A stretch of 64,000 nucleotides of DNA, taken from assembly GCF_005886105.2 (NCBI RefSeq), contig NZ_PNCO02000001.1, positions 1,299,001 to 1,363,000 on the forward strand, given 5' to 3'. Every line of letters begins with the position of its first letter. The stretch's first letter is position 1. A program made the position numbers and the translations under genes. Under the pieces are notes generated by a model. It was not told the DNA's origin. It made no database searches and saw only the letters and a program-made list of their open reading frames with translations. Positions 18,459 through 28,883 of this stretch are shown piece after piece. This stretch comes from Pseudoalteromonas galatheae. GTDB taxonomy: Bacteria; Pseudomonadota; Gammaproteobacteria; Enterobacterales; Alteromonadaceae.

Positions 18459-19262
18459 TTATTTAACGTTTAGCTTCTCAATTAAACTTTCGGCTAAGTG
18501 TTTTTGCATATCCGCTGTTAGTGCAGATACTTCTGTTTGGGTACACGCACCAGCGGTTTTTTCGAGTGGAGAAACCGTCTTAGTTACCTTGTAAGGAGGA
18601 ATATCCACCGGGTTTTTGCCACGTTGACGGCGCGCCTCGTCGGTATTTTGTGCAACGATAAACGATAGCACGTCATGTTCATTTTCTATTTTCTCTACTT
18701 CGGTAAAAGTGAACTGCAATGGGATCCCTTGGAATCCAGCACTGTCCACCGAAGATTTAGCAAACCATACAACATCTGATGAAGCTTGGTGTGCCAGACG
18801 CATACTGACTGAAGCCACAATATTTGTGCATTGGAACGCTGGTGAGTTTTGTGCAAGCTCAGCAATGTGAGGGTGTGGATTTCTTGGTCTATCCAAAGCG
18901 TACGTTTTATTGGCCGCAAACTCTAAATCAAGTTGGTGAATCGTTAGCGTATAGCTTGCCCCTTTTCCAGCGGCAATTTTAAGCCCTTTTTTCTCGAGTA
19001 AAGTAACGATTTGCTTTCTTAGCGTATCAGTTAAGCTAACTTTGTCTGCGTTGATATAAACAGTATCACCTTGTGCGAGCGGGTGAGCGGGTAATTGCAC
19101 TGATTTAATCCGTGCGGAATTAAGTTCGGTACTATAGCTGATTTGATAGACAGATTTTTTTAATAGTGGCTTCTTAGGCACATCTAACTTTGGCGCTAAT
19201 GGCGCTGTGGTGACACATCCAAAGAGTAGGCTTGTACATAGAGCTGCTAGCACTAAACGCAT
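18459..19262 (-). CDS. Lipoprotein of unknown function
   Basis: A 267-aa protein with a clear lipoprotein signal (MRLVLAALCTSLLFGC, lipobox LFGC at about 13-16). The rest is soluble, with a predicted alpha/beta pattern (TLRKQIVTLLEKKGLKIA, then YTLTIHQLDLEF), two further cysteines that could form a disulfide (about residues 145 and 239), and no family I recognise. It is 110 bp upstream of, and co-oriented with, the RstAB-like pair. A good GAGG site precedes the ATG. Confidence 0.7.
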   Translation of the reverse strand: MRLVLAALCTSLLFGCVTTAPLAPKLDVPKKPLLKKSVYQISYSTELNSARIKSVQLPAHPLAQGDTVYINADKVSLTDTLRKQIVTLLEKKGLKIAAGKGASYTLTIHQLDLEFAANKTYALDRPRNPHPHIAELAQNSPAFQCTNIVASVSMRLAHQASSDVVWFAKSSVDSAGFQGIPLQFTFTEVEKIENEHDVLSFIVAQNTDEARRQRGKNPVDIPPYKVTKTVSPLEKTAGACTQTEVSALTADMQKHLAESLIEKLNVK

Positions 19263-19360
19263 TAAAATACCTCAATTAAACAGTTATTTTCTTATATTTA
19301 GTGAGTTCCGCCAATTCATCGTGTTAGTATGGCGGGCGAGTGTTAATGAAATGAGTCATT

Positions 19361-20605
19361 ATGAAGTCGCTAATTCTCACATTAGTTTGTTTTTTTTGCA
19401 TTAGTTATCCAAAAATAACGATTGCAAAAACTCCAAACCAGCAATGGTCACAATTTTTAAAAAGCTATTCTAAGCAAGTCGAGCGCAAACTAAAAGAAAA
19501 ATCGGTGCCTGGTGCTGCATTATCCATTGTGCATATTGAGCACGGTAGCTACGCTAAGGGCTTTGGTTTGACGAAAAGCCGCCAAGGAAGAGTGGTTAAT
19601 GAGCAAACTCGTTTTCGATTAGCATCTTTATCTAAAACGTTTGCGGGCAGTTTAACCGCAAAGCTGGCGAGTGAAGGATATTTTAGTGTTGACGATCATG
19701 TCAGTACCTATTTGCCACAAGTCGCAAAGGGAAATTATAGTCAACTTAAGCTCTATCACCTGCTAAGTCATTCGAGTGGCTTGGTGCCCAACGCCTACGA
19801 TAACCTAATAGAATCGCGCATGGATTATCCGCAAATTGTAGAGCGCTTACTGCAAGTCAAAGCGTTGTGTAAGCCCGGCGAGTGCTATGGCTATCAAAAT
19901 GTCATGTTTAGCTTGATTGGGGATGTTATCGAAAAAGCAACAAACATCAGTTACAAGACTTGGATGGAAGAATTTGTATTCGCGCCACTTAATATGCGCG
20001 ATTCAGGTCTTGGTTATGAGCAAATGACAAAAAATGATAACTTTGCCTGGCCGCATGTGAGAGGCAGAAAACGTTGGCATACCGCAAAATTAAAGCAACA
20101 TTACTATAAAGTACTGCCGGCTGCAGGTGTAAATGCGAGCGCAGCGGATATGGCGCAGTGGTTAAAAGCACAGTTAGGCATGTACCCAAGTGTGTTATCA
20201 CCAGATGCGCTAAGTAAACAATCGGTACCTTATACCTTGACCAAGCGAGAGTTACGACGAAGGATTTGGCGTGGCCACGTAGAAGAAGCTTATTATGGAC
20301 TTGGATGGCGCATTTATCGCTACGATGGCAAGTTACTTTATTATCACAGTGGCTGGGTGCAAGGTTATCGTACCGATGTAGTGATTATTCCTGAGCTTGG
20401 TGTTGGCTTTAGCTTACTGTTAAATGCAGAGAGTGGCATTATTAATCAGCTAACGAACGATTTTATTGTTGACGCATTGGCGCTTGAGAAGAAATTACTG
20501 CCTCAGGTGAGTGAGCAGGAAATTAAGAAAATTAAAGAAGACGAAGCAAATTTATTGAAAGCCGCGACGTTTTCTAGTGAAAGCGTCGCGAGCAATAAAG
20601 ATTAA
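19361..20605 (+). CDS. Beta-lactamase-fold serine hydrolase (class C / esterase type)
   Basis: A 414-aa exported protein with a signal peptide (about 1-22, ending TIAK). The catalytic S-x-x-K is SLSK at residues 89-92, followed by a Y-x-N-like motif (YGYQNV) and, in the KTG position, HSGW, as in many Pfam Beta-lactamase (PF00144) esterases and D-aminopeptidase relatives rather than in true AmpC. It probably acts in the periplasm on peptides or esters. Its end overlaps the end of yhbY on the opposite strand by four bases, so the two genes are tightly convergent. Confidence 0.87.
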   Translation: MKSLILTLVCFFCISYPKITIAKTPNQQWSQFLKSYSKQVERKLKEKSVPGAALSIVHIEHGSYAKGFGLTKSRQGRVVNEQTRFRLASLSKTFAGSLTAKLASEGYFSVDDHVSTYLPQVAKGNYSQLKLYHLLSHSSGLVPNAYDNLIESRMDYPQIVERLLQVKALCKPGECYGYQNVMFSLIGDVIEKATNISYKTWMEEFVFAPLNMRDSGLGYEQMTKNDNFAWPHVRGRKRWHTAKLKQHYYKVLPAAGVNASAADMAQWLKAQLGMYPSVLSPDALSKQSVPYTLTKRELRRRIWRGHVEEAYYGLGWRIYRYDGKLLYYHSGWVQGYRTDVVIIPELGVGFSLLLNAESGIINQLTNDFIVDALALEKKLLPQVSEQEIKKIKEDEANLLKAATFSSESVASNKD

Positions 20606-20898
20606 TTACGAGGTAATTGGATCTTTTTGTCTTCACTTTGACGGTACAACACAATGATATGGCCAATTGTTTGTACCTTGTGCGCGTTCGTTTCACGAAC
20701 AATTGCTTCAAAAATCAACTGCTTAGTTTCACGATCATTGGTTGGTACTTTTACCTTGATGAGTTCGTGAATGTTCAGGTTTTGCTCAATTTCAGCCATG
20801 ACACCTTCCGTTAGGCCGTTTGCGCCAAGAAGAACAACTGGGTTTAAAGAATGAGCTAGCCCTTTTAGGAACTGCTTTTGTTTATTTGATAAGGTCAT
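20602..20898 (-). CDS. yhbY: Ribosome assembly RNA-binding protein YhbY
   Basis: A 98-aa CRM-domain protein. The GxxG loop is GANG within NPVVLLGANGLTEGVMAEI, and the ELIKVKVP strand is diagnostic. It binds pre-50S ribosomal subunits in E. coli. It is divergent from rlmE with an 86-bp gap, a conserved arrangement in gammaproteobacteria. Confidence 0.95.
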   Translation of the reverse strand: MTLSNKQKQFLKGLAHSLNPVVLLGANGLTEGVMAEIEQNLNIHELIKVKVPTNDRETKQLIFEAIVRETNAHKVQTIGHIIVLYRQSEDKKIQLPRN

Positions 20899-20984
20899 AT
20901 TGATACAATCTTATTTATTAAAAGGCTTGAATTCTCGATATTCTAACGCCATCTAGACAATATTACTAATGAGTTGTAGTTAAT

Positions 20985-21614
20985 ATGGCAAATAAAAAAC
21001 ATTCCGCCAGTTCGAAACGTTGGTTAAAAGAGCACGTAGAAGACCCTTACGTACATGAGGCCCAAAAGCGTGGCTATCGTTCACGAGCGGTTTTTAAGCT
21101 GGAAGAAATCCAACAAAAGGATAAATTGATCCGTAAAGGGATGACGGTAGTTGATTTAGGGGCTGCCCCGGGGAGCTGGTCGCAGTATCTCGCAGAGCAG
21201 GTAGATATTGACGGACAAGTGATTGCCTGTGATATCTTACCGATGGACTCATTAGCAGGCGTTGACTTCCTTCAGGGAGACTTCAGAGAAGAAGCGGTAT
21301 TAAATGCGCTGCTCGACAGAATAAATGGCAAGAACGTAGACGTGGTTTTTTCCGACATGGCTCCAAATATGAGTGGTAATATGTCAACCGATCAATCTGG
21401 CAGCATGTATTTAGTCGAACTAGCATTAGATATGTGTCACCAAGTGCTTAAACCAAATGGCGCATTTGCGGTTAAAGTTTTTCAAGGCGAGGGCTTTGAT
21501 CAATTTGTACAAGAGGTACGTAATTGTTTTAAGGTTGTAAAGATCCGTAAACCAAAAGCGTCTCGTCCTCGTTCACGAGAAGTATATGTAGTGGCGACAG
21601 GTTACAAACTGTAG
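20985..21614 (+). CDS. rlmE: 23S rRNA 2'-O-ribose U2552 methyltransferase
   Basis: A 209-aa RlmE/FtsJ (RrmJ) protein. The SAM-binding motif [15 protein letters not shown], the [11 protein letters not shown] motif with the catalytic Asp, and the K of [10 protein letters not shown] complete the K-D-K-E set of the family. It modifies the A loop of the 50S subunit. It precedes ftsH by 58 bp and is probably co-transcribed, as in E. coli. Confidence 0.97.
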   Translation: MANKKHSASSKRWLKEHVEDPYVHEAQKRGYRSRAVFKLEEIQQKDKLIRKGMTVVDLGAAPGSWSQYLAEQVDIDGQVIACDILPMDSLAGVDFLQGDFREEAVLNALLDRINGKNVDVVFSDMAPNMSGNMSTDQSGSMYLVELALDMCHQVLKPNGAFAVKVFQGEGFDQFVQEVRNCFKVVKIRKPKASRPRSREVYVVATGYKL

Positions 21615-21672
21615 TACAGTTGGAAAGCATCAAGTTGAATTTGAATTTTTTTGGATACAAGAGGTTAACTCC

Positions 21673-23634
21673 TTGAGCGATATGGCTAAAAATCTAATAC
21701 TCTGGTTAGTGATTGCAGTAGTGCTAATGACTGTGTTCCAGAGCTTTAACGGTGGCGAACAATATGATCGCCAAACGAGTTACACACAATTTGTAAAGGA
21801 TGTGCGCAATGGCTCTGTAAGAGAAGTCAGTATTGACCGTCAAACGGGCATGATTAGTGGCGTTCGTTCTAGTGGAGATCGTTTCCAGACAGTGATCCCA
21901 TTAACTGATTTAGATCTAGTTAATGATTTACTTAAGAATGACGTAAATATCAAAGGTGTTGCACCGGAAGAACAGTCTTTCTTGGCAAATATCTTTATTT
22001 CTTGGTTCCCAATGTTGCTGCTTATCGGGGTATGGATTTTCTTCATGCGCCAAATGCAAGGCGGTGGCGGCAAAGGCGCGATGTCGTTTGGTAAAAGTAA
22101 AGCTCGATTAATGAGCGAAGACCAAGTTAAGACAACATTTGCGGATGTTGCTGGTTGTGATGAAGCGAAAGAAGATGTTACTGAGCTAGTCGATTTCTTG
22201 CGTGATCCGTCAAAGTTTCAAAAGTTGGGCGGTAGCATTCCGAAAGGCGTGTTAATGGTTGGCCCTCCTGGTACGGGTAAAACCCTACTTGCTAAAGCCG
22301 TTGCTGGTGAAGCAAAAGTACCATTCTTTACCATTTCGGGTTCTGACTTCGTAGAAATGTTTGTTGGTGTTGGTGCATCTCGTGTTCGTGATATGTTTGA
22401 GCAGGCGAAAAAAGCAGCGCCTTGTATTATCTTTATCGATGAAATCGACGCTGTAGGCCGTAAACGTGGCGCTGGTATGGGCGGTGGTCACGACGAGCGA
22501 GAGCAAACGCTTAACCAAATGCTTGTAGAAATGGATGGCTTTGAGGGTAACGAAGGTATTATCGTTATTGCTGCTACTAACCGTCCTGATGTACTAGACC
22601 CTGCATTATTACGTCCAGGCCGTTTTGACCGCCAAGTCGTGGTTGGTCTTCCGGATATTCGTGGCCGTGAACAAATCTTAAATGTACACATGCGTAAAGT
22701 GCCTTTAGACGATAATGTTGAAGCGTCTGTGATTGCACGTGGTACACCTGGTTTTTCTGGTGCTGACTTAGCTAACCTTGTGAATGAAGCTGCACTTTTT
22801 GCCGCTCGTGGCAACAAGCGTAAGGTAAGCATGGCGGAATTTGACGCCGCGAAAGATAAAATCATGATGGGTGCTGAGCGTAAGTCCATGGTGATGAGCG
22901 AGCAAGAGAAGGAAATGACGGCTTATCACGAAGCTGGTCACGCGATTGTTGGTCGTTTAGTGCCTGAGCATGACCCAGTATATAAAGTGTCGATTATCCC
23001 ACGTGGTCGCGCATTAGGTGTAACAATGTACTTACCGGAGCAAGACCGTGTAAGTCACTCTAAGCAACACCTAGAATCTATGCTTTCGAGTTTATACGGT
23101 GGTCGTATCGCTGAAGCGCTGATTTACGGCGATGACAAAGTAACGACAGGCGCGAGCAACGATATTGAGCGCGCAACCGATATTGCTAAGAAAATGGTTA
23201 CGCAGTGGGGCTTAAGTCCGAAACTTGGTCCACAGATGTATTTAGAAGAGCAAGGCGAGATGTACATGGGTGGTGGTTCTCACCGCATGTCAGGTATGTC
23301 GGATGAAACTGCTAAGCTTATTGATGCTGAAATTAAAGATTTCATCGATCGCAACTACCAACGTGCGGAGCAAATCCTAAAAGATAATATGGATATTCTT
23401 CACACGATGAAAGACGCGTTGATGAAATATGAAACGATTGATGCATTGCAGATTGATGACTTAATGGAGCGCCGTGATGTTCGTCCACCAAGGGATGCAC
23501 ATGACATTAAGCCAGAGAAAAAAGCGGAATCTGCGAAAGTAACAGAGATAAAGCCTGAGCCTAAAGCTGAAAAACCAGCAGAAGAGCAGTCAAACGACAC
23601 ATCATCAAACTCAGAACTTGATGACAAATCGTAA
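21673..23634 (+). CDS. ftsH: ATP-dependent zinc metalloprotease FtsH
   Basis: A 653-aa inner-membrane AAA+ protease. TM1 is at about 7-23, a periplasmic domain follows, and TM2 is at about 103-121. Walker A GPPGTGKT is at 197-204, then Walker B (IIFIDEID), the second region of homology (RPGRFDR), and the zinc site HEAGH at 419-423. The C-terminus is a Lys/Glu/Pro-rich tail. The TTG at 21673 has GAGG eight bases upstream; an ATG at 21682 is the alternative and corresponds to the E. coli N-terminus MAKNLILW. A terminator follows. Confidence 0.97.
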   Translation: MSDMAKNLILWLVIAVVLMTVFQSFNGGEQYDRQTSYTQFVKDVRNGSVREVSIDRQTGMISGVRSSGDRFQTVIPLTDLDLVNDLLKNDVNIKGVAPEEQSFLANIFISWFPMLLLIGVWIFFMRQMQGGGGKGAMSFGKSKARLMSEDQVKTTFADVAGCDEAKEDVTELVDFLRDPSKFQKLGGSIPKGVLMVGPPGTGKTLLAKAVAGEAKVPFFTISGSDFVEMFVGVGASRVRDMFEQAKKAAPCIIFIDEIDAVGRKRGAGMGGGHDEREQTLNQMLVEMDGFEGNEGIIVIAATNRPDVLDPALLRPGRFDRQVVVGLPDIRGREQILNVHMRKVPLDDNVEASVIARGTPGFSGADLANLVNEAALFAARGNKRKVSMAEFDAAKDKIMMGAERKSMVMSEQEKEMTAYHEAGHAIVGRLVPEHDPVYKVSIIPRGRALGVTMYLPEQDRVSHSKQHLESMLSSLYGGRIAEALIYGDDKVTTGASNDIERATDIAKKMVTQWGLSPKLGPQMYLEEQGEMYMGGGSHRMSGMSDETAKLIDAEIKDFIDRNYQRAEQILKDNMDILHTMKDALMKYETIDALQIDDLMERRDVRPPRDAHDIKPEKKAESAKVTEIKPEPKAEKPAEEQSNDTSSNSELDDKS

Positions 23635-23652
23635 GATTAGGTAGAATACGAC

Positions 23653-23678
23653 AGCCCCGAGCAATCGGGGCTTTTTTG
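23653..23678 (+). terminator. Intrinsic terminator after ftsH
   Basis: AGCCCCGA, GCAA loop, TCGGGGCT, then TTTTTT. It separates ftsH from folP, so folP probably also has its own promoter in 23680-23780. Confidence 0.9.
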
Positions 23679-23782
23679 TATCAGTTGATATAAGTTCTAT
23701 TAGCACTCAATGCGAGAATTTAAATCAACTGCTATAAGCCTTTCGTTATCACCAAACTTAAACTACAGAAAATAGGTATAGA

Positions 23783-24628
23783 ATGTACGAGTTACGTTTA
23801 CCCAAAGGGCGCACCCTTAGTTTAGATAAGCCTCAGGTAATGGGGATTTTAAATGTTACTCCCGACTCATTTTCTGACGGTGGACATTTTACTCACCTTG
23901 ATAGTGCGATAGAGCAAGCAAATTTAATGCTTTCACAAGGCGCTACCATCTTAGATATAGGTGGAGAGTCCACTCGTCCCGGTGCGCCAGACGTACAATT
24001 AGAAGAAGAATTACAGCGCGTAATACCGGTTATTCAAGCAATTCGTACACACTCTAACTGTGTGATTTCGGTAGATACCAGTAAAGCCGAGGTGATGAAA
24101 CAAGCAATAGAGGCTGGCGCTGATATCATTAATGATGTTCGAGCGTTGCAAGAGCCAGGTGCGCTCGAAGTCGCAGCTCAATACGGTGATGTACCAATTT
24201 GTTTAATGCATATGCAAGGTCAACCTCGCTCAATGCAAAATAACCCTCACTATGATGACTTATTTTCAGACATCAGTCAGTTTTTCGAAGCTAGGATCAG
24301 TGCGTGCAAGCAAGCTGGGATTGATATCAATCGGCTGATTTTAGATCCTGGCTTTGGCTTCGGTAAATCTCTAGAGCATAACTTTCAGATATTAGGCTGG
24401 CTGGACAAGTTTCACGCTTTCAATTTGCCTATTCTGACAGGTCTCTCTAGAAAGTCCATGTTTGGACAACTACTCACTCGGGAAACGCATGAGCGCGTAG
24501 CTGCGAGTCTAGCTGGTGCACTGATATGTGTGCAGAAAGGCGCGCACATAATTCGTGTTCATGACGTAAAAGAAACAAGCGACGCGCTTAATGTATGGCT
24601 AGCGTCGGTCAATGGAGTTACTCAATGA
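23783..24628 (+). CDS. folP: Dihydropteroate synthase
   Basis: A 281-aa TIM-barrel enzyme that condenses p-aminobenzoate with dihydropterin pyrophosphate in folate synthesis; it is the sulfonamide target. The motifs [15 protein letters not shown] and GGESTRPGA are present, as are the late RVHDV and [11 protein letters not shown]. The stop overlaps the glmM start as ATGA, so translation is coupled. Confidence 0.97.
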   Translation: MYELRLPKGRTLSLDKPQVMGILNVTPDSFSDGGHFTHLDSAIEQANLMLSQGATILDIGGESTRPGAPDVQLEEELQRVIPVIQAIRTHSNCVISVDTSKAEVMKQAIEAGADIINDVRALQEPGALEVAAQYGDVPICLMHMQGQPRSMQNNPHYDDLFSDISQFFEARISACKQAGIDINRLILDPGFGFGKSLEHNFQILGWLDKFHAFNLPILTGLSRKSMFGQLLTRETHERVAASLAGALICVQKGAHIIRVHDVKETSDALNVWLASVNGVTQ

Positions 24629-25965
24629 CAACAAGAAAGTACTTCGGTACGGATGGTGTAAGGGGCATGGTGGGCGAGTTCCCAATTACGCCTGAGTTTG
24701 CAATGAAACTAGGCTGGGCGGCTGGAAAAGTGCTGTCTGAGCGTGGTACCAAAAAGGTAATTATTGGCAAAGATACCCGCATTTCTGGCTACCTTCTTGA
24801 AACCGCGTTAGAGGCTGGATTAATTGCCGCTGGGATCAATGTGATTTTATTAGGGCCGATGCCGACACCTGCTGTTGCTTATTTGACACAAACGTTCAGA
24901 GCTGAGGCTGGTATTGTGATCAGTGCATCTCATAATCCATACCATGACAATGGCATCAAGTTTTTTGGTGGCGATGGTAAAAAGCTCCCTGACGAGGTGG
25001 AACTTGCAATAGAAGCAAAGCTGGATGAGCCGATGACGTGTGTAGCGTCTGAAAAGCTCGGTAAAGCTAAGCGCCTAGAGAGTGCGGATGGTCGCTATAT
25101 CGAATTTTGTAAAGGCCAGTTCCCTAAAGAGCTATCGCTTGAAGGTTTGAAAGTGGTGCTGGACTGCGCAAATGGCGCGACTTACCACATTGCGCCAAGT
25201 GTCATGCGTGAACTTGGTGCGGACGTGATCACAACTGCGTGTGAACCGAATGGTGTTAACATCAACGAAAAATGCGGTGCAACGCATGTCGAAGCGTTGA
25301 AAAAAGCCGTGCTTGAACATCAAGCGGATGTTGGTATTGCTTATGACGGTGATGGTGATCGAGTCATGATGGTCGATCACGACGGTCATGTATTTGATGG
25401 TGATGACATCGTCTATATTATTGCATGCCAGGCTCATGCCGATGGCACATTAGGTGGCGGTGTTGTAGGTACGGTGATGTCTAACATGGGGCTCGAAAAC
25501 GCCCTTAAATCACGCGGAATTGCTTTTGAGCGCAGTAAGGTCGGTGACCGCTATGTGATGGAGCTTCTTGGTGAGAAAGGCTGGAAAATCGGCGGCGAAA
25601 GCTCAGGTCACGTTTTAAATCTGGATCTGATCAGCACCGGTGATGGCATTGTCTCGAGCTTACAAGTGCTTGCCGCCATGGTTGCGCAGAATAAAACATT
25701 AAAAGATTTGGGTGACGGTTTTAGCAAATACCCAATGAAGATGATTAATGTGCGTTATAGCACTAAAGATGATCCAACCGAGCAAGACGCTGTTAAAGCG
25801 GTTGTCGCTGAAGTTGAAACTCAGCTTGCCGGAAAGGGCAGAGTGCTATTGCGTAAATCTGGTACAGAGCCAGTGGTTCGCGTCATGGTTGAAGCTCAGC
25901 AACAGAAGCAAGTTATCGATTTTGCCCAAAAAATCGCTGAAGTTGTTGAATCTGTGAGCAATTAA
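24625..25965 (+). CDS. glmM: Phosphoglucosamine mutase
   Basis: Interconverts glucosamine 6-phosphate and 1-phosphate for UDP-GlcNAc synthesis. The start at 24625 gives 446 aa and the standard N-terminus [20 protein letters not shown]; an in-frame upstream start would add ten residues inside folP. The catalytic serine is S102 in [12 protein letters not shown], the Mg2+ loop is [13 protein letters not shown], and the C-terminal phosphate-binding loop is [12 protein letters not shown]. Confidence 0.97.
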   Translation: MTTRKYFGTDGVRGMVGEFPITPEFAMKLGWAAGKVLSERGTKKVIIGKDTRISGYLLETALEAGLIAAGINVILLGPMPTPAVAYLTQTFRAEAGIVISASHNPYHDNGIKFFGGDGKKLPDEVELAIEAKLDEPMTCVASEKLGKAKRLESADGRYIEFCKGQFPKELSLEGLKVVLDCANGATYHIAPSVMRELGADVITTACEPNGVNINEKCGATHVEALKKAVLEHQADVGIAYDGDGDRVMMVDHDGHVFDGDDIVYIIACQAHADGTLGGGVVGTVMSNMGLENALKSRGIAFERSKVGDRYVMELLGEKGWKIGGESSGHVLNLDLISTGDGIVSSLQVLAAMVAQNKTLKDLGDGFSKYPMKMINVRYSTKDDPTEQDAVKAVVAEVETQLAGKGRVLLRKSGTEPVVRVMVEAQQQKQVIDFAQKIAEVVESVSN

Positions 25966-26044
25966 ACCAAAAGTTAAATTTATTTCTTGTAACTTCGGGT
26001 GAGTAGAGTTAGTATCTCACCCGCTTTCTACTGCGGAGTATCGT

Positions 26045-26785
26045 ATGACAACTAGAAAGCAAATTGTTGCTGGTAACTGGAAAATGAATGGCTCAAAAGC
26101 TCTTGTTGACCAAATATCAGAAGCAGTAAGCAATCAAACATTTAAAGCAGATGTAATTATTTTTCCTCCTGCTATGCTCATTGAGCAAGCAGCAAGTAAA
26201 GGGCTTACTGTCGGAACACAAACTGTTTCGGAATATAAAGAAGGCGCATACACTGGAGAAGTTCAGGCGTCCCTAGCAAAATCGCTAGGAGCAACATATA
26301 CCTTAGTTGGTCATTCAGAGCGTCGAGCTATTTATGGCGAAAGCGATGAAGATGTTGCTAATAAATTTGCACATGCTCAAGAACAAGGTTTAACACCAAT
26401 TTTATGTGTTGGTGAGACCGAAGAAGAAAGAGAAAATGGGCAGACAGAGCAAGTAGTTGCTAGGCAAATAAACGCAGTTATCACCAAATTAGGTGTAGCA
26501 GCGTTAGCAAACTCTGTGATAGCATACGAACCTGTTTGGGCTATTGGTACTGGTAAAACAGCATCTCCAGAGCAAGCGCAAGCAGTACACAAATTTATAC
26601 GTGATTTGCTTTCAGATAATGACAAGCAAATCGCACAATCACTGCAGCTCCTTTACGGCGGCAGTGTTAATGAACAGAACAGTGAATTGTTATTCGCACA
26701 AGACGATATAGACGGTGGACTTATCGGTGGCGCAAGCCTAAAACCTGAGAGTTTCGCTGCTATATGCAGAAGTGCAAAAGGATAA
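26045..26785 (+). CDS. tpiA: Triosephosphate isomerase
   Basis: A 246-aa glycolytic enzyme. It has VAGNWKMNGSK (catalytic Lys), VGHSERR (His electrophile), AYEPVWAIGTGKTASPEQA (catalytic Glu and the mobile loop 6) and YGGSVN. It lies 79 bp after glmM and 4 bp before secG. Confidence 0.97.
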   Translation: MTTRKQIVAGNWKMNGSKALVDQISEAVSNQTFKADVIIFPPAMLIEQAASKGLTVGTQTVSEYKEGAYTGEVQASLAKSLGATYTLVGHSERRAIYGESDEDVANKFAHAQEQGLTPILCVGETEEERENGQTEQVVARQINAVITKLGVAALANSVIAYEPVWAIGTGKTASPEQAQAVHKFIRDLLSDNDKQIAQSLQLLYGGSVNEQNSELLFAQDDIDGGLIGGASLKPESFAAICRSAKG

Positions 26786-26789
26786 GTAA

Positions 26790-27137
26790 ATGTACGAAAT
26801 TCTAATGGTTGTTTACTTAATTGTGGCATTAGCATTAATTGGTATGGTGTTAATTCAACAAGGTAAAGGCGCAGACATGGGCTCTTCGTTTGGTGCAGGT
26901 GCGTCAGCGACAGTTTTTGGCTCATCAGGCGCAGGCAACTTTATGACCAAGACAACAACAATATTGGCAACTGTATTCTTTGTGCTAAGTATTGTTCTAG
27001 GTAATCTAACTACAGGTCAGATTAAAAAGACTAACGAGTGGGAAAACCTAGAGGCACCAGCTGCTGCAACAACAGTTCCAGCAACAAATGATGTGCCAGC
27101 GACAGAAGAAAATCCAGCTTCTGACGTGCCTAACTAA
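26790..27137 (+). CDS. secG: Protein-export membrane protein SecG
   Basis: A 115-aa subunit of the SecYEG translocon. Two hydrophobic segments (about 3-22 and 55-72) flank the conserved GKGADMGSSFGAGASATVFGS cytoplasmic loop. The C-terminal tail is Ala/Pro/Thr-rich. It lies directly after tpiA and 23 bp before a tRNA-Leu, as is common in gammaproteobacteria. Confidence 0.95.
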   Translation: MYEILMVVYLIVALALIGMVLIQQGKGADMGSSFGAGASATVFGSSGAGNFMTKTTTILATVFFVLSIVLGNLTTGQIKKTNEWENLEAPAAATTVPATNDVPATEENPASDVPN

Positions 27138-27160
27138 TTATTAGGAAATACACCGAATTT

Positions 27161-27245
27161 GCGAATGTGGTGGAATTGGTAGACACGCCATCTTGAGGGG
27201 GTGGTGGCTTCGGCCGTGGGGGTTCAAGTCCCCCCATTCGCACCA
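27161..27245 (+). tRNA. tRNA-Leu (anticodon GAG)
   Basis: An 85-nt class II tRNA. The acceptor stem GCGAATG pairs with CATTCGC. The D loop contains GGAATTGGTAGAC, the anticodon loop is CTTGAGG with GAG, there is a long variable arm, the T arm is GGGGGTTCAAGTCCCCC, and CCA is encoded. Confidence 0.96.
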
Positions 27246-27249
27246 AATA

Positions 27250-27277
27250 AAAAAACCAGCTTAGGCTGGTTTTTTTC
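27250..27277 (+). terminator. Terminator after tRNA-Leu
   Basis: AAAACCAGC, TTAG loop, GCTGGTTTT plus further T residues. It closes the secG-tRNA transcript. Confidence 0.9.
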
Positions 27278-27305
27278 GTCTAGACTCTTTTATTTAGAGA
27301 AACTA

Positions 27306-27515
27306 ATACCAGTTGTATTAAGTAAATGATCTATCTTGAAGCGGGGAAATAGCTTTAGTAGCACCGCTCTCGCGTCCTGCTACCGCTAAGGTACCTATAT
27401 CCATATAGGCAAGGCAAAAATTTTGCTATTTAGTTGTTCTAAATGAGAAATTTTTAACGAAGCTAATATGCTATTTCACCCTTCAAATTGATTAGAGAAT
27501 TAATTCAATTGGTAT
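27306..27515 (-). repeat. MITE-like dispersed repeat, copy B (210 bp)
   Basis: Inverted relative to copy A and the same length. The terminal repeats are ATACCAGTTG and CAATTGGTAT. The internal core shared with copies A and C is recognisable on the minus strand, and the middle CTTGCCTA-TATGGATATAGGTACCTT matches copy A. It fills most of the gene-free stretch between tRNA-Leu and the TPR gene. Confidence 0.8.
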
Positions 27516-27582
27516 AAGTAGCAAAGTTTTTGGTCTGCCAATAGACATGTTGATACTTTTGTGCGAGCAGAATATGGTAGCT

Positions 27583-27650
27583 GTGTTATCGACAAAATTT
27601 TCTCGCCTAATAATAGAACACTTAAACGTTAAGTAAATTGCTATTAGGCA
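27583..27650 (+). repeat. Partial copy of the same repeat family (3' part)
   Basis: GTGTTATCGACAAAATTTTC and the following bases match the 3' part of copy A (14210-14265). It lacks a matching 5' half, so it looks like a truncated or decayed copy. The rest of 27516-27711 has no recognisable feature apart from the leader of the next gene. Confidence 0.6.
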
Positions 27651-27711
27651 TTTTGCCAACCAAAAGAAGCTCCACTATGATTACTTTAAATCAGGAAATC
27701 GGAGAGCGAAA

Positions 27712-28740
27712 GTGCTTCCAGTTTTAATTGTTGTTTCTTCCCTGACAGTACTTGCACCTGATGAGCTGTTTAAGACATTGCGGGTTATTCAAGATTTAAA
27801 CATCTCTAACCCAGCACAAGCAACTCGAGCCTATGAAGCAGTATTACCCAAACTACCAGTGCAGCCCTCAAAAGGTTTATATGAGCTACATCGAGCAGGC
27901 TTAGAGGCATCAATAAAATCAAATAATGTACGTAGAATAACTGAAATTGTGGAGCTATTTTCTGAAAGTGCTGATTGGCTTACCTATCTTCAGTCAGAGA
28001 AAGGGTTAATTGCAAACAATCTTGCGATTTATTATCGCCGCATTAATCAACCTGCTCTTGCTCAAATAAACTACGAATGTGCACTCAGGTACTCAACTCA
28101 TGATCAAAGGCCCCGTATCGTTAATAATCTCGCGGTTTTATATCGAACGATGGGACAGTTAAAAGAAGCAATCAATATTTTAACACCAACATTGTCTGAC
28201 GTTAAAGATGAGCAACTGGAAGCGGCACTTAACAATAACTTAGCCAATGTTTATTTTGATATGAGCAAATACCAACATGCTGCAAGACTATATAGACAAG
28301 CTTTTCTTTATCACCAAAAATCAGGGCAAGCATATGAGGCGAGTTATACCGGGTTAAATTTGTTAAACGTTTATTTGCTCGCAAATCAATGGAAAAACTA
28401 TAGACGCTATAGGAATACAGTAAAAGCTCAGCTAAGTGCAGCAGAGGATAGAGAATTGTCGATTGTGTTTATGTGGCAGGAGTTAATTTTTCAAAAAAGT
28501 AGAAATGGTTTAAACCCAAAAGCAGAGCAAGTGGAGTTTCTCATGTCGACTTTACCCAAGTTGATCCAAAGTGACTACGGCAGCAACATGGAAAAATATG
28601 TTTATACACTACAGCTCCCAGAGTTGATAGCATCTTATAATACCTTGCTGTCCGAGCAGCAAAAAACATCACCTAATGTATCAACAGAGGCTCCACTGTT
28701 AGGCGTCGCGCTGTCCTGGTGTGAGAGCAATAACTCATAA
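27712..28740 (+). CDS. Tetratricopeptide-repeat protein of unknown function
   Basis: A 342-aa protein, GTG start with GGAGAG six bases upstream. At least four TPR-like units are visible at about residues 100-235 (NNLAIYYRRINQPALAQINY, NNLAVLYRTMGQLKEAINIL, NNLANVYFDMSKYQHAARLY). A short hydrophobic N-terminus (about 2-15) might be a weak anchor or signal. No catalytic domain follows, whereas many TPR proteins of this look in Alteromonadales carry a GGDEF or kinase domain. It sits alone in a repeat-rich break in conserved gene order. Function unknown. Confidence 0.7.
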   Translation: MLPVLIVVSSLTVLAPDELFKTLRVIQDLNISNPAQATRAYEAVLPKLPVQPSKGLYELHRAGLEASIKSNNVRRITEIVELFSESADWLTYLQSEKGLIANNLAIYYRRINQPALAQINYECALRYSTHDQRPRIVNNLAVLYRTMGQLKEAINILTPTLSDVKDEQLEAALNNNLANVYFDMSKYQHAARLYRQAFLYHQKSGQAYEASYTGLNLLNVYLLANQWKNYRRYRNTVKAQLSAAEDRELSIVFMWQELIFQKSRNGLNPKAEQVEFLMSTLPKLIQSDYGSNMEKYVYTLQLPELIASYNTLLSEQQKTSPNVSTEAPLLGVALSWCESNNS

Positions 28741-28883
28741 CAAAAACACGACTACCTCAGTAGAAAGCGGTACGGTTTTTATACTGTGAGTGGTAGAGAA
28801 ATGTAGCTAAGCAATACTGGCTAGTCAGCGCCTATGACTCAACTACCCCAGAGCCAAGTCAAAGGCTATGAAAAAATTGACGA

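Noticed and set aside
27677..27711. Possible upstream ATG for the TPR gene implying a frameshift
   Set aside because: The ATG at 27677 is in a different frame and meets no conserved sequence; the GTG at 27712 has its own ribosome-binding site, so no frameshift is needed.
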